Assembly: GCF_032062135.1 (NCBI RefSeq)
Contig: NC_092859.1
Location: 113,644,577-113,708,576, forward strand
Direction of reading: 5' to 3'
Origin: Pyxicephalus adspersus
Taxonomy: Eukaryota > Chordata > Amphibia > Anura > Pyxicephalidae
DNA: 64,000 nucleotides
The notes below the pieces were generated by a model that was not told where the DNA came from, searched no databases, and saw nothing but the letters and a program-made list of their open reading frames with translations. How positions within the stretch are numbered: position 1 is the stretch's first letter; the number at the start of each line of letters is the position of its first letter. This document shows, piece after piece, positions 43,001-56,158 of this stretch. Position numbers and translations under genes: made by a program.

Positions 43001-46000
43001 AGATGGTGCTCAGAACACATCACTCACAAATACTTCTTGACAGTGAAGGTATTGTACTTGTGATCGAGACCAATAATGTACAGCTCCACAGTTCTGTACG
43101 GAAGCCTTCCCTAGCAGTCGGAGAGGTTCAAAAGCCAACAGCTCTGGACTTGAGTCACCTCTTCCTGCTGAAGACTTCTTCCCTTAATTCTATATTGAAG
43201 CATGAATAATGTTTCATATTTAGCTCAGTTCAAATTGTTGGAACCATTTGGTGCACCTATTATTCTTTTAAATATATTTTTGTTGGTACAAAAATGGACT
43301 TGGGCTGCATCCGTAATCATGAGTATAGTAAGAGTAGGTGTGCAGCCTGACCTTTACGCTGTGTTTACAATCTCAAGTAGAATTTCCCCTATAATTTAAT
43401 CTAATGCTGTAGACAAGTGGGCTTTTTTCACCCCACTGTAGCCATTATTCTTAAGAAAAAGGTGCAGAGAGGCTGCTGAAAACAAATCATTGCCTTGTGG
43501 GTCTAAGAAGTTACTACTGGCAGGAGACATTAAAATAACATTTTGCTATACAGGTATGGGCAGATTTTGACAACCAACAATTTGGAAAACTGCAAAGCCA
43601 GGCTTGAAAATAGAGAACAGTTAGAAATAATTAGCAGATGCTCTTATACAGTTCACTACAAGAAAGTGCTTCGTTCACAACAGCAGGATACTGAACTGCA
43701 GACTTGTTTGTTACTGGATTGTATTATATTAGTCTAGTTGCCTTTATCTGCACTCTCTCCAATTCCACAATATCCTTTTTGTGAACTGGTGCCCAAAACT
43801 GGACTGTTTTGAACTTTTACACAGTTTGTGGCAGGATTCCATCTATTTTGCACAGCTTGTTTCCTACCCAATAATTTTATAGATGATGTAAAATAATGCC
43901 TATTTTATCATTCTTACTGCAAGAATGATTATGTCATTGCTAGAAAAAACATCACTCAGTGTGCACAATGTTCAGCTCATTCACACATATATGTGTATTG
44001 TAGTCCTCAAACACACCAAAAAACACCATTGTTTGCCTTAGTCATTGACTCCATTGCACTTTTTGAAAGGTAGGAGGTAACATTGAGAGGTTTGAAGGTA
44101 ACATTTTGCTGATATCTCAAAGTTTTCAGAATTTCCCATTTTCTCTTAGTAACAATAATTGGATAATTCTGAGAATTTTTCATTAGTCATGTTGTGTGGA
44201 TTTATCAGGTTAAACAATGCACAGCAGGTTACAGCAGGTCCTGATTTACTAGGCATGACTCGCCCTTCTAGACTGTACTGCTATGTTACGTCTGTACTAC
44301 ATGTACAAACTTGCTGGATGTTCCCATAAAATGTACGGGATTGCTTTCTTATGTTGCTAAATATAAACCAATATAAGGTATCCAGTGATAATACAGTAGG
44401 TGCAGATTTCAGTTTACTCTCGAACAGTCTATAAACATTATGAAAGATTTTACTACCTAACCATCTCTATTTCACACACATACAATAAAGACACAGACAT
44501 GCAAACTTGTATTTCTTTAGTCTTATACTAGAGGACCTGTGATCACCTAAAAGAAAATTAAAATATTGACAAACCTTTTATCCCAGCTGAGACTAGTTGT
44601 CTAAAGGGTGCCAGCCTGCATTATAATATGGTGACTGGGTGACTCTAAGCACCACAATGCACTGTAGTGTGTTAATATGTGTTGTGGTGCACTGCAATGC
44701 ACATCTATTGGCAGGTGCATTGGGGTGCCATTAGGAATGAATGCAACTGTAGTGCACCAACACATATAACCCGGCGTAATGATTTATTATTGCTTGTAAG
44801 GGCCAGTTATAAAGTAAACTTTATTGTATAAAAGATAAAATAGCCAGAGTAAAAAAAAAAGAAAAAAGAAACAAATAAGTTTGTCACAATGCATATAGTG
44901 TATTCCTCATAAACTCATACAGTATATACAAACACCTGGTCATAATCATTCATGTTCTCCCACAAAATCCATGCAAGGTGATATAAAAAAATAGTTTCTA
45001 GCTGTTTAGCAGGAGAGGAATGGGACTTGAGATTGTGTCTATAGACTTATAGCATAATGTATATTATGTATCATACCTCGTGCTAAATAAAAACATTTTT
45101 GGGGGCACAAAGGGGAAATATGTGAGCGCACCCAAACATACCCTTGCCTTAATAGTAAAATGCATACGTGCAAGTTTTCGCAATGAGATCCACATCACAA
45201 ATGTAGTCAAATATTCTGGATGCCATTATTCATGCTCATGTGAACTATCTGGTCTTCCTACCCAAACCCTGCCAAGACCAAAGCTGCTAAAACTAAGACC
45301 AGGAGCCAGATCAAGATTGGAGTGGGTGTTGAGTGAATATAGTAATGAAATCAGTTTTCTTCATTGTTCTCTCTGGGAAGCTGGAGAATTAAAAGACACT
45401 TCCTGAATAAATATAATATTGCTGAAGTAGACATAATGATACAACACTGACATTTGATGTTTTAGTTTTTAGAACTAACATAAATGACCCGGCCCAAACA
45501 GGAAATGTGAAAATTCTCCCAGAAAGGCTAAAGTGATTAGGTAAAATGTTTTATAACATGGTATGGTTTGAGAATTCAAGAATAATTTTACTTTTGTTGA
45601 GTATAAAAAAACAAAAACACACAATTTCCTCTGGGTGATCTACATTCATAACGCACTTTTAACAAACTTTGTTGCAGATTCCTACCTTTTTTACTTGTCT
45701 GAAAATAGCTGTTTGTTTTATCATGTCTTTTCCAGACTGATTCTTGAATGGGAGAATATGTGTTCATCATAACCATCTAAGCAAGTCTTAGTGATTTAAT
45801 GAGGGAAGCTGTAGTTTCTGAATCCCTTTAGTAAAGAATCCCTTTAGTAAAGAAGGGAGTCTTTTACCAAAAATGAAATTCTTAGCACAGAATTCTAAGA
45901 ACCACAAAGTAATGACAAAAGCAGGAAATCACATTTTGGAGCTATTTTGTACACCTCCAGGTTTTTAAAAATTTTTATGAAATTTCAGCTTTTGCAGATT

Positions 46001-46519
46001 GAAAAATTAAATATTAACGCTAAAATACAAAATGATCAATGTTTTATGAATTCACTGCTTTATGGCTGACCCTATAGCATTAGTCTGTGTGTGTAATACA
46101 AAGTTCATAAAGAAAGAACAAACCAAGTCAGAGTATTAGTGAAACAGGATTCATTATTTTCCAGAGATATAACTAAAACAATAAACAGATTGTGTATTTT
46201 GACATGTGAAGAATAAACACATCTGCACAAAGTCTAAAATTAAGCCCATGTTTTAAATATGCTTTAAAGATTTACTGATCCGTCTCTGGCAGGAACGATC
46301 AAGTCATTTAAAATGATCTCTGCTAGGAATTAGAGGGTTTTGGACACACTTCCCAAGCCTTCATTCAACTTTCTGAGTTGCCTTAAAGAGTCTTTTTGAG
46401 GAAAGTTTGCATCCTAGGAATTCTATAACAAAGTAATTATCACACAGAAAACCTTTCAATGAATAGAAAGTAACACAGTGATTCATCCATAGATAGGCAT
46501 TTCCAATGCATTTCACAAG
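38791..46519. other. Intergenic, no gene recognised
   Basis: Apart from the (TA)n tract at 40024 it contains only short open frames. The most protein-like is on the minus strand at 40655-40942 (95 codons, mixed composition), but it has no recognised relatives or splice sites. A GTTGTGGTGCACTGCAATGC-type iterated segment at 44640-44770 is probably another decayed repeat. Confidence 0.4.
40024..40065. repeat. (TA)n microsatellite
   Basis: About 40 bases of alternating T and A with one break near the right end. Confidence 0.95.
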
Positions 46520-46770
46520 GTCAATGTTTCCTGACTTTTTACCATGCGACCCGCCTTGACATAACTTTCAGGTATTAGGGAACCCCTACTGCAATTACTT
46601 TATCCAAATCTTACAATATATTAGTGTGGTGATCAGTGGGAAGAATGTCTCCTACATTCCTGGCCAGTGGGAAGAATTAGTGTCAGTAAATTGACATGCA
46701 TGACACAAATTGCTCATTGATCAAGGAACCCCTAGCACCCTCTGGAGCATCCCTGGTAGACAGTCAACGC
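46520..46770. mobile_element. Probable hAT-like non-autonomous element
   Basis: Reads CAATGTTTCCTGAC at the left, with GGAACCCCTA occurring twice in direct orientation (46580, 46725), and CCTGGTAGAC near the right end. This resembles a frog hAT family starting CAGTGTTTCTC and containing 'ggaacccct'. Ends are diverged and no target duplication could be confirmed. Confidence 0.4.
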
Positions 46771-46974
46771 TAATCTGGGCTACCCAGCAAAGGTGCAAGG
46801 TGCAAGTGCAGGGTCCAGCTTCATTTACATCTGTCTTCATTGCTGGCTGACCCAGACCCAACATTTGTACTTGGCTAGCCAGAAAGAGCTAAGGAGCCAG
46901 TAGGGCGTTAGGCTAGACAACAATTGTGCTACTTCCACCTGACTCTCTTGTGACTAAAAGGAATACTATTTAAC

Positions 46975-47440
46975 CTCCCTAGCAGTCTAATCCCGTCCAT
47001 ATTTCCATGCAAAAAGCAGTACAATTTTTTTGCATGGAAATGTATTTTTCATTGTAGGCTATAATTCTTAGGCATGACTCGACGATACGATATTTAATAA
47101 ATACATTTTATTAGTAAAATATTTTAAATATTTTGAATTTTTAATATTTTAAATATTAATAATTTAAATAACAAAACACAAAAATCTGTTAAAAAATAAA
47201 AAAAAATGTAAACATATTATAACTGTACAGTAGCATATATATATATATATTATATGAATATTTCTTTGTATTGAATCCAATAAAAAATTATTTGAATTTC
47301 CTGCCGATCCGGCCACTGCATTTGGCCGCTGGAGTTCGAGGAGGAAGGACGTGTCCCCAGGACATGCGGGGACCAGCAGGACAACAGGGGACAACAACAG
47401 AGCAAGATAAGTGGGGTTTTTTTTAGTTAAAAGCTACCCC
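46975..47440 (+). mobile_element. Fragment of a CCTCCCTGGCGGT-type frog transposon
   Basis: Begins CCTCCCTAGCAGTCTAATCC with TTGCATGGAAAT and TGTAGGC.ATAATTCTTAGG following, which I recognise from memory as the end of a dispersed ranoid element. The middle is extremely AT-rich with runs of ATATTTTAAATA, then a G/C-rich part with CCGATCCGGCC. The opposite terminus is not evident. Confidence 0.4.
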
Positions 47441-47659
47441 GAGTGTAGTGTAGTCCTCTGTGATTGGTTAGTGGATAGGGGAGGAGAAATATAACATGAC
47501 CACAAACAGGAAGTAGAGATAGTTTTTCCTTACTTTTTTGCTCTCATAGCAACAGGTGCTGGGGCAGGCTGGCCTAGAACCAGAGATTAAACCCAGTACA
47601 GTAGTCCCCCCGTCTGAAGGTGGCCTTGCCTACATATTACACATACACACAACACTAAC

Positions 47660-47715
47660 CTGTGGCCTGTATCTGCATGTTATATTTCCTGCATTATACA
47701 CACACACACACACAC
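47660..47715 (+). repeat. Copy of the gap-edge repeat unit with (CA)n
   Basis: TGTGGCCTGTATCTGCATGTTATATTTCCTGCATTATA followed by (CA)n parallels the sequence leading into the gap at 49859-49905 (about 80% identical by eye). The unit is therefore dispersed over at least 2 kb. Confidence 0.6.
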
Positions 47716-48335
47716 ATTATCCAGGGCCACCATCAGATAATTCTGGACTCCATACTCAGTAAATTTCCTCGGTTCTCCTCCTCCATGATTTTAAGTTTCA
47801 GCATTGCAAAAGTCATGTTGAGGGTCTAAGTTGACCAGCAAGGGAGTCCGGTGAAAATGAAGTCTGACCCTTAACTTGTACTTTGCTCCCTTGCTGGCTA
47901 GCCCAGATTAACCACTTGCACCAGGCTAGACAGTGTGCATAGTTACCAAGCCATGAGTATTATATATGCAGGGTCACCATCGGAGGGGGGAATTAGGATC
48001 TGCTGTACTTGGCCCTGTCAAAACAGAGGCCCAGCAACTACCAAGTAAAGTCTTTGCCTTCTGTTGCCAACCTTTCAGACCACTAAAATCATAATTTAAA
48101 ATCCCGCCATTAATATGGTCCAATATGGTTCTGATTATGAAGTATTATCATTAGCTGCATTATCTTTAGTATTACTAAAAGAAAGCAAAATATTATTTCG
48201 CTTTTTCTCCCTCATTATGGGTTTATTTTATTAGAATCTAAGGCCAAACAAGAAATGATAGTTAGCAAAGTAAAACTATTTGATGCCATTAAAATTAACA
48301 TTTAAAGAAAATACACAGTTAAGGTCATACTTACC

Positions 48336-48500
48336 TAAACGAACATCTGAGAAATAAACAAATAAAACAATCAGATGACAATCGGTATTGGTGGAGCGGG
48401 GCCACGGTTGTAATGGTGGAAACAATACTGAAGCGTATGTCTCGGCAATGGTTACCTCATACAACTTCAGACTACACTGACGTCACTGCGCCTCCCTTGT
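48336..48500 (-). promoter_or_regulatory. Candidate minus-strand promoter / first exon with a perfect CRE
   Basis: Contains TGACGTCA (48478-48485), a perfect CRE palindrome, beside a CACTGCGCC motif, and about eight CpG dinucleotides in 160 bp in an otherwise CpG-poor region. On the minus strand a T-rich tract ends TTTCTCAG and soon after comes GTAAGTAT, a strong donor, near 48336. No coding frame of note. Could instead be an uncharacterised repeat. Confidence 0.3.
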
Positions 48501-49905
48501 TCTTCCATCTCAGTTTGCAATATAAAGGTGACAATTGTCATTCAGAATATTAGAATATAATTTTTGTTTGATTTTTAATAAAATATAAAAATTGTAAATA
48601 TTGTCAACATTTTTCTGTGAACCACCAAAATGTTCCCACGGACCACTGGTCTATGCAGCATTTTCCTTCCTGTCTGTCTGATTAATCACACAGCAGCTCA
48701 GTCCAGGTATCCTGCACAAAGAACTGTCAGTGAATCTTGGCAATCTGCCAGCTCTGCTGGATATTGTATTTTTTATCTATTATGTATCTTTTCATTGGGG
48801 AACCTTTTAAACAAAACTGATAAACTAGAGTCACTGAAAGTTCACTAAAGTTCAGATCATTAACTATTTGTTGCCTAAAGCCCAGGTATACCAGGGCGTA
48901 GGTTTGCTGTATTAGGGCAGGTTCAGACCTGTGGCAGCAATCCTGTCCATCGCCTGGTGGCTGGCATAGTGCCAATGCTTGCATTGCCATGCTAGTTCTT
49001 CAATGCAGCTGCATGTAGCATATCCTCAAAAAAAAAAGAAAAAACATTAAAAAAACAGTGTTTTGCTAGGCCCCTGCAGTCACAAACAAGCCCAGCCAGT
49101 TACCATTGCTGAGCACCCAGTGAGCAATCTGAAGCAATTGATTTTTTTCACCACTAATGTGAAATATGCCTGAATTATTACACTACATTAATTACACTGT
49201 TATACCCCTGGAAGTGATTACACTCATTACAAAACATGGGACGCTAGGAAGTGGGGTCACAATACACAGGCACAAGACATTTGAGGAATAATTTGGAAAA
49301 TCATACAAAGGCATTTGAAGAATTGGAGGTTTTTAAGGCACTAAAAATGTAAAACAATATATAGGCAGGAAATTAAATAGCTTACACAATTAGAAAGTAA
49401 CTGGACAACTACGCCAAAAAATGGGAGCACTACACTACACTTATTGTGCAATGATGAACTCAGTTTTGACCACCCAACTACAGCTTCCCCCCCACCCAGC
49501 AGATAAACAAATTTGGGGAGAACTTCTAATAGTGAGCAGCTGGAAGGGGAGCATGGGAAGTGATGGAAGTGTATCAAGAGGGTGCATGAATTAGGCAGCG
49601 CTATTTGACTTTAGAACTAGCGGTGACGATATCAAATAGACCAGTGTCTCTCTCTTCTACATGCAGTCCTATTCAGTACACAGGTTTATCTGGGAGTGCT
49701 GAAGCCAATAGCAACCCATGCAAAGCCTTTGTTCATTGTTAACTGACTCCAGATTAATTTGATTGGATGCAATGGGTCATTGCACTTAGAGAGCACCACT
49801 ATGGCTAAAATAAATTCTGATAGCTGTATAAATGTCAATAGTACAGCAAATCTCCGAAGCTGTGTCCTGTACCTGTATATTACATTTCCTGCATTATACA
49901 CACAC

Positions 49906-50620
49906 NNNNNNNNNNNNNNNNNNNNNNNNNNNNNNNNNNNNNNNNNNNNNNNNNNNNNNNNNNNNNNNNNNNNNNNNNNNNNNNNNNNNNNNNNNNNNNN
50001 NNNNNNNNNNNNNNNNNNNNNNNNNNNNNNNNNNNNNNNNNNNNNNNNNNNNNNNNNNNNNNNNNNNNNNNNNNNNNNNNNNNNNNNNNNNNNNNNNNNN
50101 NNNNNNNNNNNNNNNNNNNNNNNNNNNNNNNNNNNNNNNNNNNNNNNNNNNNNNNNNNNNNNNNNNNNNNNNNNNNNNNNNNNNNNNNNNNNNNNNNNNN
50201 NNNNNNNNNNNNNNNNNNNNNNNNNNNNNNNNNNNNNNNNNNNNNNNNNNNNNNNNNNNNNNNNNNNNNNNNNNNNNNNNNNNNNNNNNNNNNNNNNNNN
50301 NNNNNNNNNNNNNNNNNNNNNNNNNNNNNNNNNNNNNNNNNNNNNNNNNNNNNNNNNNNNNNNNNNNNNNNNNNNNNNNNNNNNNNNNNNNNNNNNNNNN
50401 NNNNNNNNNNNNNNNNNNNNNNNNNNNNNNNNNNNNNNNNNNNNNNNNNNNNNNNNNNNNNNNNNNNNNNNNNNNNNNNNNNNNNNNNNNNNNNNNNNNN
50501 NNNNNNNNNNNNNNNNNNNNNNNNNNNNNNNNNNNNNNNNNNNNNNNNNNNNNNNNNNNNNNNNNNNNNNNNNNNNNNNNNNNNNNNNNNNNNNNNNNNN
50601 NNNNNNNNNNNNNNNNNNNN
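49906..50620. other. Assembly gap (715 N)
   Basis: Unresolved bases. The sequence just before (49872-49885) and the first bases after (50621-50634) are the same 14-mer, CCTGTATATTACAT, and a CA run leads into the gap. A tandem repeat collapsed by the assembler is a likely cause. Confidence 0.99.
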
Positions 50621-50873
50621 CCTGTATATTACATACTCTACCTTTCTCCATGACCTGGCTGTGCACACAGCATAACACTGATGTCAGCACACCATGAAGG
50701 GAGGGTCTGTGTCACCTGAAACTCCTTCCTCCCTCCCTTTTACTCTTCTCACCCTGACATTAGAGTGTATAACCAGGAAGTTCACCTCCCTCCTCCTCTT
50801 CTGCTTTCATAGGCAGCTTCTGCTTTTTGTATTTTGTGTGTTCAGTGATCTGCTAATGGTTTTGGCATTGGAG

Positions 50874-51016
50874 TCTTTCCTTCCTTCCCTCCTTCCAGGT
50901 GTAGATATGGTGCTGGCTGAAAGGATGACTTCCCAGGAAACATTCTTAGGGTAATACATGCACTTGGAGAGCAGATCATTTCGAATGAAGGACACCACAA
51001 CCTGCTAATGAGTGCA
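50874..51016 (+). other. Exon-like segment, possible untranslated exon
   Basis: A long pyrimidine tract (CTTTCCTTCCTTCCCTCC) ends in CAG at about 50899. A G/A-balanced segment of roughly 118 bp follows, then GTGAGTAT, a good donor. The segment has a 15-codon open frame starting ATGGTGCTGG but no longer frame. No homology recognised; chance is quite possible. Confidence 0.22.
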
Positions 51017-51663
51017 GTGAGTATACAATAAGTAAGATGTCTTTGTTTTCATGTGCTGGTAGATCATAAACACAGAATATGTCATATAATTGTGGATTGT
51101 ATACCTGTACAGGTAACAGGTAACTATTATTATCGAACAGTTTTTATTGTTTGTTATAAATGATCAAATGTAAATGAAGTTGGGAGGGATGCTAATATAC
51201 AGAGCACAAGATAGATAATTGCTGTTTAAAACAAACGATTCCCAATCAATGAGCATTCCCAAGGAACAACATACTGACCGAATACTACTAATACGCTAAT
51301 TGTGTGTTCATTCACAGATCTGAGCAGACCACTGATTAAAAATAAAGTGTTAAGATGATAATCTATAGAGGTGTCTGAATAAAGCTACGTATATTATTGT
51401 TATTATCTAATAATTAAAGCTACATATACACATTACATGGTTGTTGTGTATAATTAATGATCCTTAACAAACAAGCATTTGCAAAAAAATGAAATAACGA
51501 CTTACGGTTCTATACATACAGCAACAATGGGATTGTTTATAGAGCTCGGCAGACTTTTGTACTGACTGCAGATACAATTGTTATAGATCACACACCTACT
51601 AGCCATGCATGTCTGCAGGATTGTTTGTTGTCTAATTATATCTGTATACATGATGGAGGATTA

Positions 51664-51970
51664 ATATTATCCAGTATTTATATAGCACCAACATATTATG
51701 CAGCGCTGTACAAAGTCCATATTCATGTCACTATCTGTCCCTTGAAGGGGCTCACAATCCAATGTCCCTACCATAGTCATATGTCTTTAGTACATTCTAA
51801 GGTCAATTTAGGGGGAGAGCCAAATAACCTTACTACATGTTTTTGGAATGTGGGAGGAAACCCACACAAACGTGGAGATCCTGCAAACGCCATGCAGATA
51901 GTGTCCTGGCCAAGATTTGAACCTGGGGCCTAGCACTGCAAAGGCCAGAGTGCTAACCTCTGAGCCACCG
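51664..51970 (-). mobile_element. tRNA-headed SINE-like element, copy A
   Basis: Read on the minus strand it starts CGGTGGCTCAGAGGTTAGCA. An A-box-like TGGCTCAGAGG (51957-51967) and a B-box-like GGTTCAAATCT (51913-51923) are spaced as in a tRNA-derived RNA polymerase III promoter. GTGTGGGTTTCCTCCCAC and a body ending AGCGCTGCATAATATGTTGG follow. Two related copies lie at 61855 and 63515. Family name not assigned. Confidence 0.75.
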
Positions 51971-52859
51971 AGGATGACAAGCTATTGCCAAAATAAATCT
52001 GTCAAGATGAAATGTTCCGTCAAAAATAATACTGGATCATCATTTTTTGACATTGTTGGACACTTATTAACAATAACATACTTATATGTTTGGTTTGAAA
52101 GTAAATAATTAATGTACATAGATGAAGGGTGCTTGTAAAATCTGCCTGTGTGTGGACTTGTTTGGATACAATTTACTCTTCTGCGCACACATTGGTCAGT
52201 GAATAATTATGGCAAATATATGGTTAACCTTAGATTTTGTTTTCAGGCTGACAAGTGGTCAAACTGAAAGACTATATAATCTTCTATAGATTTACCAAAT
52301 AATGGCAGTTACCATCATATGGGGGTCCAACCTAATCAATACATAATTAATAACTCCAATCAAGCCGGTTATTAGACCTCATGGTTAGTAGATTTAAAGG
52401 AGATCATATAGTCAGACTGTAATGCGTGCTGATATGTATGTGTGAGACAACAGGCCCATACAATGGCCCCTAGGGAAGGGCTACATGTACTTACCCTCAA
52501 CCTCTACTTTACCATCAGTGTTTATATAAAGCTGTCTATGGCCAACCTAAACCACATGTGGCAGTATGGCACTTAATGTGGGACCCTCCTGGACCCTGCA
52601 GATAACCTGTCTTCCTCTTATCTAGGTATTCACTCAAACTGATGAAAGAAAATCATTCTTTAGGGCCTGTTCACACCAGCACATTCACCCTGACTTTCAC
52701 ATTAGTTGAATGGTTTGGTTTATTTCTTTCTTTCATTCTTTATTTCATTTTTTTGTCTTTGTCATTGTTTTTTTAGGTCTTTATTCTAATCTTGCAGATA
52801 AATATCATATATGGGACCAGTTGTTGTAAGGGGTACTATAAAGCTTGACCTGTAGAGGT

Positions 52860-53405
52860 TGTTATAAATGATCTTGAGCAGTCTCATGTAATGTGTATCC
52901 AGTTTATGACAGTCTGAAACTTGTCCCCAGTCTCCAACTACTATAGTATGTTTACAGTCTCATGTAATGTGCCTCCAATCTACGAATGTCTCACAAGGTT
53001 TGTCCCCATCTATTATATTACTGTTTACAGTCTCATGTAATGTGCCTCCAATCTATAAATGTCTCACAAGGTTTGTCCCCATCTATTATATTACTGTTTA
53101 TAGTTTCATGCAATGAGGCATGTCACAACAATCCAACAACCAATATAGTCTCTGTAATGTGTCTTCAGTCTATAATTGTCTCCTAATTCATGTCCCCAGT
53201 CTCTGACTATTATAATATAGTTTTAGTCCTGTGACTCTTTCATGAAGCACATACCCAGTCTCCAGCAATGAATATAGTATGATTGTAATCTCTCACAATC
53301 CCCTGCAGCATATCTGCATTTCTTATTTACTCTTGCTGCATGTCTGCAGTCTCTGATATTCTCCTGTTACATGTCTTCAGGCTCTAACCGCTTTCTGTAA
53401 CATGA
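52860..53405 (+). repeat. Degenerate minisatellite, 73-bp core period
   Basis: CAGTCTCATGTAATGTGCCT begins at 52955 and 53028 and, diverged, at 53101: two exact 73-bp steps. The first two units are almost identical (TCTCACAAGGTTTGTCCCCA in both). Outside the core the phrases 'tgtccccagtctc' and 'catgtctgcagtctct' recur with shorter, irregular spacing up to about 53400. Confidence 0.8.
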
Positions 53406-53825
53406 CATTTACTGTAGCTATTCCAACTAAAATAAAATGATCTTACTACTAAAAAATGTCATCAGTTATTAGCGGATCCTTTATAAACAACTGACAGATT
53501 TAGTTTCAACTATAAAAACAGAAAACAATTTAGAGTATAAGAAAAAGAAAAAAAAAAGTAAAGAATGTATCTTGTACATACAAGATGTACCCTCCTTTTC
53601 ACAATGAATATAATGATACCTAATAGCTGCTGGGTTTGGTTTCACTTATGTGGGGCTTAATTTACATATGAACAAAATATTTTTTATATTTTCTTAACCG
53701 TTACATCAGACCTCAAGGGTGTGTTAGACTCATGATGACTCCCTCACTCTATTGCAGCCATGAGTTTGTTAGCATCCTGTAACTCACACCATTATCATAT
53801 GTAGAACCATGTCACACGTGTGATT

Positions 53826-53935
53826 TATTAGGCATTCTCAATCTATATTTTGATCAAATATCAATCGGTGCCATAGTTTTTATTAGACTTTTTTTAGATT
53901 TATTTCTTTGCAAAGTAAATGATTCATATTTTCTA
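53826..53935 (+). repeat. Dispersed direct repeat D1, copy 1
   Basis: ATTAGGCATTCT..ATCTATA.TTTGATCAAATATCAATC and TTATTAGACTTTTTTTAGAT are shared in order with 56159-56262. About 90 bp of high similarity, copies 2.3 kb apart in the same orientation. Family unknown. Confidence 0.65.
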
Positions 53936-56158
53936 TGGCAACACTGTTTTCTAGCACCCTTGCTCAGAGATTTGTGTTTTAGCAACATTTAATGCCAGTG
54001 ACAGGATCATCGAAGACTATTTCTCCTAAATCTCCTCCATGTGTTACAAATCTCCAATAAAGAGAAAAAAAATTGCTAGCTTTAAATCATTGTAATAGAC
54101 TTCTTCCCTCACATATGCTACATATACACACTACTTTCCATAGGAAGGGGACTGGCACAGCACTGTCACCAGCGAGTCACATGTTCCTCTGTCCCCAGGA
54201 GTTCTGGGTAAATCTCCAGCTCCCGATTTAGAATGAGGAGTATGGGAAAAAGTTGTAATGAGCATCCATTTTGAGTTGTGTTTATGGTTGTTGAGGTAAT
54301 GTGCAATTTACATTGCATTATTAGAATGCACATTACCCACATACACACAAAACTATGCACATTGCAGTATCATTTATCTAGAAAGGCACACAATGCATTC
54401 ATACAATGCAGAACACAACCAACAATACTATGTGCTCCTAGGGGTATTGAGGTGGGCTGCCACCCCATCCAAAATAAATGGCCTACCCTATTTCAGCACA
54501 CATAAACCAACAAAAATGCATACATTAAAGAACACACAAGTGTAAATGGGCCCTTAAAGCTCACCAGTATATTGGTATGTATAATTATGTGTATTATTTG
54601 CCTTTTTTATTGGTATGGGGTATGGGTATGAGGGGTCCTCAATGATACAGAGAGCGGCAATAATGCACTGTGGGTACAGAGCACCCTGGGGACGACTTCC
54701 CAGAAATGAAACACTAATGGTGGAACTCTGATGTTGTCTGGGGGGCTGGAACATGGGCATTATGACCTGGTTTTGATGATGTTTAGCTCTCATTGCTAAC
54801 ATTTTTAAACAATTTTCAGGTCTTTTTCAAGAGCATGTGTTTTAACACCCATAAACCACTAATATAAAACATTACTTGTGAATAGCAATTCATACTCTGA
54901 ATAGTAATGTGAGGGGTCCATAGAGAATATACAAAGCCTACAGAAATGGCAATACTACCCATAGCATAGACTTCATCTAATGAATCTGTGATTCTGGTTT
55001 GAGAAGATTATGTAAATCACATTGGAGTGCAAGTTACATGCATGCAGTTTGATCACTGGGGGAGAATGGATGAATGAAATACAGTAGACTGGGGACATCA
55101 TTATCAGCACTTGCTTGGAGTTTCAGACTACTTTTTAAAGGAAAAAAGAAACTGCTTTTTGATAAAACTATAATTTTGCTGTATGTCATGACATATCTGC
55201 AGACTTGTAAAGTTACTTAAATTATCTACTTTATATAATGACTGTAAAGGTGATAGTTTTCTAAAAGTATGTTAAGGGATGTGGAGCTAAACCTAACTTT
55301 GTAGCAAATGAAAACTACATTTATTTAGGTTTGAGGCGTATATCATGTGAAAATGAGGACGTGATATATGGACTTTCACTGCTATATCACAGAATTGGGA
55401 GACCACAGGAAGCATTTCAGAGACCGAAGTCTGCTTACCCTGTTGCAAAAGGCTAAACCTGGTATGGCAGGTTTTTGTTCTTGTGATGTGTTAAGCGATG
55501 TCCATGTGATTGATTTAAAGAATACCTAAAATTCAAATAAAACACTTTGACATTTTCATTATATTACAGGCATCTCCATTTGACCACATGTTAGATCCAC
55601 CTTGGTACCCTGTGTGCCCTGGTATGCACATAAATCTCGGTCTCCTGCACTTTACAAATGCTTACTGTTGATTAGTGAGGCTTCCTATACCATAAACTGA
55701 GGTTAGAAGTCTTCATCACTTGATCCTGTAGGCAAACCATTTTGGTTACCTAAATAACACTTATCGACATGATGTTTGGGATCTTACATTTACTTGCTAG
55801 GAACTCTTTTTAGTGTAACTTATTGACAAAAAAAGCCAAAAAACAATATATATTACCCAGAGACCTTTTAAACTCACCAGTTAACAATACCAGAATGAAT
55901 ATGAAAACTTGTATTCCTTGAACTCAGCAGATCCTGTTTACCTGTGTTATGTGAACCACACACTGTTGGATATGTTAATCATCTACCTAGATTATTGCTA
56001 GGCATCACTTGGTATCAATCATATTTTAGCAGAAATATCTAATATCAGTTAGAATGCTGCCACTATTAGCTTTGTAGTGTTTGATGCAGTACAGAGCCAA
56101 GCAGATGCTGATCAGTCCCTTCCCCTCCACACGCCCCCACCTGCACTCATTCAACAAA

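Noticed and set aside
49686..50697. Open frames of 260-330 codons on both strands
   Set aside because: They exist only because the 715-N gap contains no stop codons.
51913..51967. A true tRNA gene on the minus strand
   Set aside because: A- and B-box-like motifs are present, but no tRNA cloverleaf can be drawn, and two other dispersed copies share the non-tRNA body, so it is a SINE-like element.
52955..53173. Regularly spaced repeats that might be read as a CRISPR array
   Set aside because: The repeats are contiguous 73-bp tandem units without unique spacers, in a vertebrate genome.
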